A program made the position numbers and the translations under genes. This document shows, piece by piece, positions 6,328 to 13,632 of a DNA stretch of 13,632 nt; position 1 is the stretch's first letter, and each line of letters opens with the position of its first letter. Origin of the DNA: SIG575 sp045595725 (lineage in GTDB: Bacteria > Bacillota > Clostridia > Oscillospirales > Acutalibacteraceae); assembly GCA_045595725.1 (NCBI GenBank), contig JAZOAY010000080.1, positions 1-13,632 of the forward strand, in the 5' to 3' direction. The notes beneath the pieces are model-generated. The model did not search any database. It was not told the origin of the DNA and saw only the letters and a list, made by a program, of their open reading frames with translations.

Positions 6328-7542
6328 ATGGCCCGTAAAAAAGAATGTATCGCAATGCTTCTTGCCGGCGGACAGGGAAGCCGTCTCGGCATTCTGACAA
6401 AAAACATTGCAAAACCTGCCGTTCCTTACGGCGGTAAATACCGTATTATTGACTTCCCCCTTTCAAACTGCGTTAACTCAGGCATTGACACAGTCGGTGT
6501 TCTCACTCAGTATCAGCCACTTGAACTGAACGATTACATCGGAAACGGTGAACCCTGGGACCTTGACAGAACAAACGGCGGTGTGCATATTCTTTCTCCC
6601 TATCAGCAGATTGAAGGCACATCTTGGTACAAAGGTACTGCCAATGCAATTTATCAGAACATCAATTTCATCGACAAATATGACCCTGAATATGTAGTTA
6701 TCCTTTCAGGTGACCATATTTATAAAATGGACTATAACAAAATGCTCCAGTACCATAAGGAAAAGAACGCTGCATGTACAATTGCAATGCTTGAAGTTCC
6801 GTGGGAAGAAGCATCACGTTTCGGTCTTATGTTCGTAAATGATGACGGAAAAATTACAGCCTTTGAAGAAAAGCCCAAAGTTCCCAAATCAAACAAGGCT
6901 TCAATGGGTGTTTATGTTTTCACATGGTCAAAGCTCCGTGCTTATCTTATTGATGACGAAAACAAGGAAGGCTCAAGCAACGACTTCGGTAAAGATGTTA
7001 TCCCCGCAATGCATGAAGCAGGTGAAAACCTTTACGCTTATCTCTTTGACGGTTACTGGAAAGACGTTGGTACAATCGACTCTCTGTGGGAGTCAAACCT
7101 TGACCTTCTCAATCCCAAAGTTGACCTTGACCTTAACGATGACGACTGGAAAATTTATTCCCGCAATCCCGCTGCTCCTCCTCACTACATTTCTCCTGAT
7201 GCAGAAGTGCAGAATTCACTTATTTCTGAGGGATGTATGATTGAAGGTACTGTTGACTTCTCAATCCTCTTTGCAAACGTCAACATTGAAAAGGGTGCAG
7301 TTGTAAAAGATTCAATTATCATGCCCGGTACAACAGTAAAATCAGGTGCAGTTGTTCAGTATGCAATTGTGGCTGAAGATGCAGTTGTTGAAGAAAACGC
7401 TGTTGTCGGTGAAAGACCTGAGGCAATGGCAAACCTCGAAGACTGGGGCGTTGCGGTTGTAGGCAGTAATGTTACAATCGGCAAGGGTGCAAAGGCACTT
7501 CCCAAAGAACAGGTAGCAAATGATGTAGGAGGTAACGAATAA
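6328..7542 (+). CDS. glgC: Glucose-1-phosphate adenylyltransferase, catalytic subunit
   Basis: A 404-residue ADP-glucose pyrophosphorylase that makes ADP-glucose and pyrophosphate from ATP and glucose-1-phosphate, the committed step of glycogen synthesis. The nucleotidyltransferase domain keeps its active-site motifs: LLAGGQGSRL (11-20), KYRIIDFPLSN (37-47), GTANAIYQN (103-111), SGDH (127-130, with Asp129 likely catalytic), FEEKP (179-183) and the DVGT/WESN region (246-257). A left-handed beta-helix follows from about 285. The start has AAGGAGG (6313-6319) inside the end of glgB, three bases after the glgB stop. It overlaps glgD by one base, which fits a GlgC/GlgD hetero-oligomer made by coupled translation. 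Confidence 0.97.
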   Translation: MARKKECIAMLLAGGQGSRLGILTKNIAKPAVPYGGKYRIIDFPLSNCVNSGIDTVGVLTQYQPLELNDYIGNGEPWDLDRTNGGVHILSPYQQIEGTSWYKGTANAIYQNINFIDKYDPEYVVILSGDHIYKMDYNKMLQYHKEKNAACTIAMLEVPWEEASRFGLMFVNDDGKITAFEEKPKVPKSNKASMGVYVFTWSKLRAYLIDDENKEGSSNDFGKDVIPAMHEAGENLYAYLFDGYWKDVGTIDSLWESNLDLLNPKVDLDLNDDDWKIYSRNPAAPPHYISPDAEVQNSLISEGCMIEGTVDFSILFANVNIEKGAVVKDSIIMPGTTVKSGAVVQYAIVAEDAVVEENAVVGERPEAMANLEDWGVAVVGSNVTIGKGAKALPKEQVANDVGGNE

Positions 7543-8657
7543 TGAGAGCCAATAATGTTCTTGGTATAATTTTTTCAAACGCTTATGACTCAGCGCTCAG
7601 CGAAATCACTTCACTTCGTGCAATGGGCTCTGTTCCCTTCTGTTCACGTTACCGCCTTATTGACTTCCCTCTTTCCTCAATGGTAAACAGCGGAATTTCA
7701 AAGGTAGGTATTATCACAAAATCAAACTATCAGTCACTTATGGACCATCTGGGCACAGGTAAACCCTGGGACCTTTCAAGAAAGAGAGAGGGTATGTTTA
7801 TCCTTCCTCCTTTCCACGAAGCACAGTCAGGCGTTTACAAAGGCAAAATCAGCGCCCTTGAAGGTATTTCAAAATTCCTTCAGTACTCAAAGGAAGAATA
7901 TGTTATCCTTTCAGACTGCAACGTGGTTTACAACATCAATCTGAAAAAGCTGATGAAATTTCATGATGAAAAAGGTGCTGACATTTCTATTATCTACAAA
8001 GAGGGCAAAATCCCTCACCTTGCAAATATGATGTGCTTTGACATCAATGAAGACAACCGCATTACAGGAATTACTGTTCACGACGAACCCGACGGAGAAG
8101 GTAAATATTCAGGCAACATTATTCTCATGAGAAAGGCTCTTCTTGAAAAGCTTATTACAGAAGCAAGAAGCCTTAATCTCCGTTCTCTTGAAAAAGATAT
8201 TTTCCTTAAAAATGTAGGCAAACTTAAGATTTACGGTCTTGAAGCAGAAGGTTTCTTTGAAACCATCGACTCTCTCCAGAGTTATTTCGACATCAGCCGT
8301 ATGCTCCTTGAGCCTCAGAACATGAAAGCTCTTTTCAGCAAGGACAATCCTGTGCTTACAAAAACACGTGACGACATGCCTGCAATTTACGGTCTTGAAT
8401 CAAATGTTAAAAATTCACTTATTGCAGACGGATGCGTTATTGACGGCACAGTTGAAAATTCAATTGTTTTCCGCGGTGCAAGAATTGCAAAAGGTGCAGT
8501 TGTTAAAAACTGTATCGTCATGCAGGATTCTTACATCAGCGAAGGCGCTCAACTTGAAAATGTTATTGCTGACAAGCTCGTTGTACTGCGACCCGGCAAA
8601 CGTCTTGCAGGTGCATCTACCTACCCTGTTTATATCGGAAAGGATATCGTAATCTGA
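7542..8657 (+). CDS. glgD: GlgD, ADP-glucose pyrophosphorylase regulatory/non-catalytic subunit
   Basis: A 371-residue paralogue of GlgC that pairs with it in Firmicutes and is thought to raise or tune GlgC activity. The fold is retained: SRYRLIDFPLSS at 35-46, and a beta-helix from about 283. The active site is degraded: the nucleotide-binding GGQGSR motif is gone (FSNAYDSALSE at 11-21), SGDH is replaced by SDCN (124-127), and FEEKP is absent. This supports a non-catalytic role. The ATG overlaps the glgC stop as TAATG, and AGGAGG (7527-7532) lies in the glgC 3' end. Confidence 0.95.
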   Translation: MRANNVLGIIFSNAYDSALSEITSLRAMGSVPFCSRYRLIDFPLSSMVNSGISKVGIITKSNYQSLMDHLGTGKPWDLSRKREGMFILPPFHEAQSGVYKGKISALEGISKFLQYSKEEYVILSDCNVVYNINLKKLMKFHDEKGADISIIYKEGKIPHLANMMCFDINEDNRITGITVHDEPDGEGKYSGNIILMRKALLEKLITEARSLNLRSLEKDIFLKNVGKLKIYGLEAEGFFETIDSLQSYFDISRMLLEPQNMKALFSKDNPVLTKTRDDMPAIYGLESNVKNSLIADGCVIDGTVENSIVFRGARIAKGAVVKNCIVMQDSYISEGAQLENVIADKLVVLRPGKRLAGASTYPVYIGKDIVI

Positions 8658-8658
8658 C

Positions 8659-10419
8659 ATGCTCAAGAAATTAACCTACGATAATAATAACTTCCTGTTG
8701 GATGGTGAGAAATTCACCATCCTTTCAGGTACTATACATTATTTCAGAGTTGTTGAAGAGTATTGGGAAGACAGACTGAAAAAACTGAAAAACTGCGGTT
8801 TCAACTGTGTTGAGACTTATTCTCCCTGGAATTTTCATGAAAGAAAAGAGGGCGAATTTGATTTCAGCGGTAACCTTAACGTTTCAAAATTCATTCAGAC
8901 AGCAGCAGATTTGGGACTTAATGTAATCCTCAGACCGGGCCCCTATATCTGCGCTGAATGGGAAATGGGCGGTCTGCCCTCATGGCTTCTCAACTACAAA
9001 GGAATGCACCTGAGATGTAATGACAAGCTTTTCCTTGAAAAGGTTGAAAGATACTACAAGGCATTCTTTGAACAGATAAGACCTCACCTCGCTTCAAACG
9101 GCGGTAATGTTATTGCCGTACAGATTGAAAATGAATACGGAAGTTACGGTGATGACAAAGAATATTTGCAGGCAATAGTTGATATTTACAAAAAATGTGA
9201 CCTTGACTGCTTCTTCTTCACATCAGACGGGCCTTGTGACATGATGTTCACAGGCGGTACTCTTGATGAATACTTAGCAACTGCAAACTTCGGTTCGCAC
9301 CCCGATGAGAATTTCAAAAAGCTGAAAGAATTCCGCCCCAATCAGCCCATGATGTGCTGTGAATTCTGGAACGGATGGTTTGACCATTGGTACGACATTC
9401 ACCACGAGAGAGATTCTTCATCAACTGTTACAGATTTTGAAAGAATGCTCGAGCTTGGTGCAAGCGTAAACTTCTACATGTTCCACGGCGGAACGAACTT
9501 CGGTTTTTCAAACGGTGCTAACTGCTATGACGGAGCTTACGAGCCCACCGTTACAAGTTACGACTACGATGCACCTCTCAGCGAAGCAGGTGACATGACT
9601 GAAAAATATTTCGCAGTCAAAAAAGCTGTTGAAAAATTTACGGGAGAGAAAATCTCTCTTGATGTTTCCGATACAAAGAAAAAGGCTTACGGAAAACTCC
9701 CAATGACTTCCTTTGCTCCCCTTTTTGAAAACCTTGACAATCTGTCAGAAAAAATAAGAAGTGTTGCTCCCAAAACAATGGAAGAAGTGGGACAGGACTT
9801 CGGTTACATTCTCTATTCAACAGATGTTAAAGGGCCTCTTTATGACGATGATAACCTTGAACTGAAATTTGACGATATCCGTGACAGAGCTCTTGTTTTC
9901 TTTGACGGAAAATACATGGGCAAAATTGAAAGAAGCAGACCCGATAACGACAAATTCCCCGTAAAAATCAAACCCGGTGAAACACTCCACATTGACGTAC
10001 TTGTGGAAAATATGGGCAGAGTCAATTACGGCGTTGAAATCCAGAGAGAATTCAAGGGAATTATCGGTGAAGCGAGACTGAACTTACGTGCTCACTTCGG
10101 TTGGGATATCTATCCCCTCACTTTTGATGACTTGTCAAAACTTGAATACGGGAAAGAAATGTCTGTTCCCGGATTTTTCAAAGGTATACTCACTACAGAC
10201 GAACCTTGCGACACCTTTATCCGCACAGACGGTTTTGAAAAAGGCTTCGTAAAAGTAAACGGATTTAATATCGGCAGATTTTATAATTCTGCAGGACCTC
10301 AGAAAACACTTTATGTTCCTGCACCATTACTGAAAAAAGGCGACAATATAATTGAAGTTTTTGAAAGCGACAGAGTAACGGAACCCTTTGTTACTTTCAC
10401 GGACAAACCTGAATTATGA
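8659..10419 (+). CDS. GH35 beta-galactosidase, cytoplasmic
   Basis: A 586-residue GH35 retaining beta-galactosidase. The catalytic barrel spans about 1-330 with SGTIHYFR (23-30), RPGPYICAEWEMGGLPSWL (92-110), QIENEYGSYG (155-164, Glu159 as acid/base), CCEFWNGW (233-240, Glu235 as nucleophile) and MFHGGTNFGF (274-283). Beta-sandwich domains fill the rest. Length and lack of a signal peptide resemble the intracellular BgaC type, which prefers terminal beta-1,3-galactose; the specificity here is inference. The ATG is one base after the glgD stop with only a distant AAAGGA (8639-8644), so translation probably depends on coupling to glgD. Its position inside a glycogen operon is unusual. Confidence 0.95.
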   Translation: MLKKLTYDNNNFLLDGEKFTILSGTIHYFRVVEEYWEDRLKKLKNCGFNCVETYSPWNFHERKEGEFDFSGNLNVSKFIQTAADLGLNVILRPGPYICAEWEMGGLPSWLLNYKGMHLRCNDKLFLEKVERYYKAFFEQIRPHLASNGGNVIAVQIENEYGSYGDDKEYLQAIVDIYKKCDLDCFFFTSDGPCDMMFTGGTLDEYLATANFGSHPDENFKKLKEFRPNQPMMCCEFWNGWFDHWYDIHHERDSSSTVTDFERMLELGASVNFYMFHGGTNFGFSNGANCYDGAYEPTVTSYDYDAPLSEAGDMTEKYFAVKKAVEKFTGEKISLDVSDTKKKAYGKLPMTSFAPLFENLDNLSEKIRSVAPKTMEEVGQDFGYILYSTDVKGPLYDDDNLELKFDDIRDRALVFFDGKYMGKIERSRPDNDKFPVKIKPGETLHIDVLVENMGRVNYGVEIQREFKGIIGEARLNLRAHFGWDIYPLTFDDLSKLEYGKEMSVPGFFKGILTTDEPCDTFIRTDGFEKGFVKVNGFNIGRFYNSAGPQKTLYVPAPLLKKGDNIIEVFESDRVTEPFVTFTDKPEL

Positions 10420-10429
10420 GGTAAAACAT

Positions 10430-12787
10430 ATGACAGAATATCCTAAATTTATTGCAGCTGACAAAGTTTACGGCACTTACGAAAAACACGTTCCCGCACC
10501 TTATCTCAGAAAATCTTATAACTTTGACAAAAAGGCTGAAAAAGCAGAAATTACCGTCAGCGGTCTTGGTTTTTACAGACTTTTTGTTAACGGCAAGGAA
10601 ATTACAAAAGGCTACCTTGCCCCCTATATTTCCAACTCTGACGATTATGTTTATTTTGACAAATATGACGTTACAGACCTGCTGACTGAGGGAGAAAATG
10701 TTATCGGTGCAATCCTCGGCAACGGTATGCAGAACTGCCCCGGCGGCGGTGTATGGGATTTCCATATTGCTAAATTCCGTTCTGCCCCCAAGCTTGCACT
10801 AAGACTTAATTTTGACGGTGAACTTTTTGACGCGGACGAAAGCTGGAAATGCGCTCCGTCTCCCATTTTCTTTGACGACCTGAGAAGCGGTTGCTTCTAC
10901 GATGCAAACAAAGAAATTTCAGGTTGGTGTGACAAAGGTTTTGACGACAGCTCATGGAAAAATGCATTCTTTGCTGAAATTCCCAGAGGTGAATGTAAAA
11001 TCTGTGAAGCAGAGCCTATCCGTGTTCAGAGAGAAATAGGGGCTGTCAGCATCAAAGAAAATCTTCTTAAATACAAAAAGAGTGATTTTGACACAAGACT
11101 CAGCGATGCCGAAAAAACTCCCCTTGTAACTTCTGTTGACTACCAGACATTTTTTGAAGATACAGATGGTTACCTTTACGATTTCGGTGTTAACACCGCA
11201 GGTGTTTTCAAGCTCCGTGTAAAAGGTGAAAAAGGTCAGAGAATTATTCTTCAGGCAATTGAATTCTTAAATGAAGACGGCACTTCACAGTGCGATAACG
11301 TGGGTGTTTTCTATCCCACAGGATACGGTCAGAGAGATATTTACATCTGCAAAGGTGACGGAATTGAAGAATTCATCCCCTCTTTCACATATCACGGCTG
11401 TCAGTACTGTCATGTCAGCGGTATTACAAAAGAACAGGCAACAGAAGACCTGGTTACTTTCCTTGAAATGAATTCAGACTTTGAAGACAGAGGTTCTTTT
11501 GAATGTTCCGATGAAATGATAAATTACCTTCAGGAAATTACAATACGTTCTGCAAAGAGTAACTTCTATTACTTCCCCACAGACTGTCCCCACCGTGAGA
11601 AAAACGGATGGACCGGTGACGCTGCTTACTCCTCAGAATATATGACAATGAACTTTGCTCCCGAAAAAAGTTACCGTGAATGGGAAAGGAATATCTGCAA
11701 AGCTCTCAATAAACGTGGTGAACTTCCCGGTATTGTTCCCACAGGCGGTTGGGGTTATCAGTGGGGCAACGGTCCTGCATGGGACAGAATTATTGTATAT
11801 CTCCCCTACTACACATACATTTACCGCGGCGATAAGGAAATGATAAAAGAAAGCGCTCACGGCATACTCAGATACCTTGATTACCTGACCTCAAGACGTA
11901 ACGAAAACGGACTTTTCAAGTGGGGTCTGGGTGACTGGTGTCCTGCAGGCAGAGGTGCAGGAGATTATCTTTCTCCCCTTGAACTGACAGACAGCATTAT
12001 GGTTATGTCAATCTGCGAAAAAGCCGCTTACCTTTTCGGTGAAGTGGGCATGACTTTGCAACAGAATTTTGCAAAAGGTATTTACGAAGAAACCCGTAAA
12101 AACCTCCGCGAACAGTACATTGATTTTTCAACAATGACTGCAGGAGGCAACTGTCAGACTTCTCAGGCAATGTGCATTTTCTATAATGTATTTGAAGAAG
12201 CCGAAAAACCTGAAGCAGTAAAACGTCTCCTTGAATTTATCGAAGAAAAAGACGGCCACTACGACTGCGGATATCTTGGTAACAGAGTAATTTTCCATGT
12301 TCTGGCAATGGCAGGTGAAACTGAACTTGCTCTTAACATGATTACACGTCCCGATTATCCCTCTTACGTATACCCCGTCCTTACATTCGGTGCAACTGCT
12401 TTGTGGGAAAACTATTTTGACTATCAGCAGAATTCTCTTAACCATCACTTCTTCGGTGACATCAGTAACTTCTTTATCAAGAGAATTGCAGGTCTTGAAA
12501 TCAACCCCTTAAGACGTGACGTGAACGAATACCACGTTCATCCCTATTTCATTGAAAGACTTAACTACGCAAAGGCACATTATGACACCGTTGCCGGCAG
12601 AGTTGAAGTGAAATGGGAAAGAGAAAACGAAAATATCATTCTTACAATCAATGCCCCCGAAACATCAAAGGGCAGAATTACACTTCCCAAAGGATATCAG
12701 TTTGTTTCCGAAAAGAGATATCTTAACGGAATACGCACAACTGACGTCAGTGAAGACAAATATGTAATCAGAAAGGTGGTTAAATAA
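10430..12787 (+). CDS. GH78 alpha-L-rhamnosidase, cytoplasmic
   Basis: A 785-residue inverting GH78 enzyme that releases L-rhamnose from plant glycans or glycosides. N-terminal beta domains include the sugar-binding-like SGLGFYRLFVNGKEIT (44-59), followed by an (alpha/alpha)6 barrel and a C-terminal beta domain. The signature DCPHREKNGWTGD (385-397) carries Asp385, Glu390 (general acid) and Asp397 at the same spacing as the active-site residues I recall for Bacillus GL1 RhaB. Glu660 in FGATALWE is the likely base, followed by NHHFFG (671-676). There is no signal peptide. The frame extends upstream to 10388, but ATG 10430 has GAGGT seven bases before it, does not overlap the GH35 gene, and lets the protein begin at a normal domain edge. 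Confidence 0.94.
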   Translation: MTEYPKFIAADKVYGTYEKHVPAPYLRKSYNFDKKAEKAEITVSGLGFYRLFVNGKEITKGYLAPYISNSDDYVYFDKYDVTDLLTEGENVIGAILGNGMQNCPGGGVWDFHIAKFRSAPKLALRLNFDGELFDADESWKCAPSPIFFDDLRSGCFYDANKEISGWCDKGFDDSSWKNAFFAEIPRGECKICEAEPIRVQREIGAVSIKENLLKYKKSDFDTRLSDAEKTPLVTSVDYQTFFEDTDGYLYDFGVNTAGVFKLRVKGEKGQRIILQAIEFLNEDGTSQCDNVGVFYPTGYGQRDIYICKGDGIEEFIPSFTYHGCQYCHVSGITKEQATEDLVTFLEMNSDFEDRGSFECSDEMINYLQEITIRSAKSNFYYFPTDCPHREKNGWTGDAAYSSEYMTMNFAPEKSYREWERNICKALNKRGELPGIVPTGGWGYQWGNGPAWDRIIVYLPYYTYIYRGDKEMIKESAHGILRYLDYLTSRRNENGLFKWGLGDWCPAGRGAGDYLSPLELTDSIMVMSICEKAAYLFGEVGMTLQQNFAKGIYEETRKNLREQYIDFSTMTAGGNCQTSQAMCIFYNVFEEAEKPEAVKRLLEFIEEKDGHYDCGYLGNRVIFHVLAMAGETELALNMITRPDYPSYVYPVLTFGATALWENYFDYQQNSLNHHFFGDISNFFIKRIAGLEINPLRRDVNEYHVHPYFIERLNYAKAHYDTVAGRVEVKWERENENIILTINAPETSKGRITLPKGYQFVSEKRYLNGIRTTDVSEDKYVIRKVVK

Positions 12788-12790
12788 AAA

Positions 12791-13632
12791 ATGAAAGTTT
12801 TGTATGTTGCAAGTGAAGCACTTCCCTATATTGCCTCAGGCGGTCTTGCAGACGTTGCAGGTTCACTTCCCAAGGCTCTGAGAAAAAGACTTATCGGTTG
12901 CCGTGTGGTACTGCCCATGTATTCATCAATCAAGGAAGAACTGAAAGATAAACTCCGTTTTGTTACAAGTTTTTCCGTTCCTGTTGCATGGAGAAGACAG
13001 TACTGCGGTGTTTTTGAAGCAAATGTAGACGGCGTTATCTATTATCTTCTTGATAATCAGTATTATTTTAAACGTGACGGCGGAATTTACGGTCACTATG
13101 ACGATGCTGAAAGATACGCTTTCTTCTCGCGCGCAGTTCTTGAAATGCTTCCTCACATCGACCTTAAACCCGACATCATCCATTGTAACGACTGGCAGTC
13201 TGCACTTACCCCCGTTTACTATTCACTTTTCTATGCAAACAGACCGGGTTATGAAAACATCAAAACAATTTTCACAATTCACAACATTGCATATCAGGGT
13301 GTTTACGGCAGAGAGCTTCTCAGCGACGTTGTGGGAATCGGTGAAGAAAACGCAGGTATTCTCGACTACGACGGCGATGTAAACTTCATGAAAGGCGCAA
13401 TCGAATGTGCAAATGCAGTTACAACCGTCAGCCCCACTTATTCCGAAGAAATTCTTGACCCATGGTTCAGCCACGGTCTTGACGGAATTTTACGTGATAA
13501 GCAGTTCAAACTCAGCGGTATTCTCAACGGCATTGACACCGTTCTCTACAACCCTGAAACAGACACAAATATTTATGAAAATTTCTCTGCTGAAGATTTT
13601 ACAAAAAAAGCAATCAACAAGCAGAAGCTTCA
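12791..13632 (+). CDS. glgA: Glycogen synthase (ADP-glucose), 5' part only
   Basis: The first 280 residues of a GT5 starch/glycogen synthase, a family usually around 475-480 residues long; the C-terminal half is beyond the right edge. It transfers glucose from ADP-glucose to the growing alpha-1,4 chain. The N-terminal GT-B domain is clear: MKVLYVASEALPYIASGGLA (1-20), the IIHCNDWQSAL region, FTIHNIAYQG, the FMKGAIECANAVTTVSPTY stretch and the LNGID motif. At residue 15, where E. coli GlgA has the ADP-glucose-binding Lys of KTGGL, this protein has Ala (ASGGL). The gene begins three bases after the rhamnosidase stop. AAGGTGG (12773-12779) lies 11 bases before the ATG, within the end of that gene, so glgA expression is tied to the glycosidase genes. 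Confidence 0.95.
   Translation, partial: MKVLYVASEALPYIASGGLADVAGSLPKALRKRLIGCRVVLPMYSSIKEELKDKLRFVTSFSVPVAWRRQYCGVFEANVDGVIYYLLDNQYYFKRDGGIYGHYDDAERYAFFSRAVLEMLPHIDLKPDIIHCNDWQSALTPVYYSLFYANRPGYENIKTIFTIHNIAYQGVYGRELLSDVVGIGEENAGILDYDGDVNFMKGAIECANAVTTVSPTYSEEILDPWFSHGLDGILRDKQFKLSGILNGIDTVLYNPETDTNIYENFSAEDFTKKAINKQKL

Noticed and set aside
10388..10429. Starting the rhamnosidase 14 codons earlier
   Set aside because: It would overlap the GH35 gene and lacks a ribosome binding site, whereas ATG 10430 has GAGGT seven bases upstream.

Overview
The window looks like a chromosome segment of a low-GC anaerobic gut Firmicute, most likely a Clostridia member near Ruminococcaceae/Oscillospiraceae. 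The grounds are the paired glgC-glgD glycogen genes (GlgD is typical of Firmicutes), strong AGGAGG ribosome binding sites, AT-rich sigma-A-like promoters, an intergenic repeat of a kind I recall from such genomes, and a set of cytoplasmic glycoside hydrolases. The species assignment is inference.

Left part (1-2859): the 5' part of a leftward lactaldehyde reductase gene (fucO-like) has a promoter and a Rex-like operator. A rightward phage-type replisome-organizer gene follows, with a one-base reading-frame break near its 5' end. Next comes about 380 bases without a convincing gene, holding a promoter-like sequence, several inverted repeats and an interspersed repeat element. A two-domain SGNH/GDSL esterase gene then ends at a strong hairpin terminator.

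Middle (2882-4413): a leftward GH29 alpha-L-fucosidase gene is divergent from the glycogen operon. The two promoters share a 14-base block with 13 identities.

Right part (4414-13632, running off the edge): one tightly packed rightward operon, glgB - glgC - glgD - GH35 beta-galactosidase - GH78 alpha-L-rhamnosidase - glgA (cut by the window end). Gaps are 3 bases, a 1-base overlap, 1 base, 10 bases and 3 bases. The operon encodes the full ADP-glucose route to glycogen: GlgC/GlgD make ADP-glucose, GlgA elongates, GlgB branches. Two cytoplasmic glycosidases sit between the pyrophosphorylase and synthase genes.

Working model (inference): oligosaccharides carrying fucose, rhamnose and galactose are imported and trimmed inside the cell. 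Galactose could feed glycogen, while fucose and rhamnose give lactaldehyde that the FucO-like enzyme reduces to 1,2-propanediol. I found no CRISPR array, tRNA, rRNA, insertion sequence or recognisable defence system. The items most worth checking are the hydrolases embedded in the glycogen operon, the frame break at a U_UUU_UUA heptamer, the Rex-like site, and the inverted repeats around the phage-like gene.
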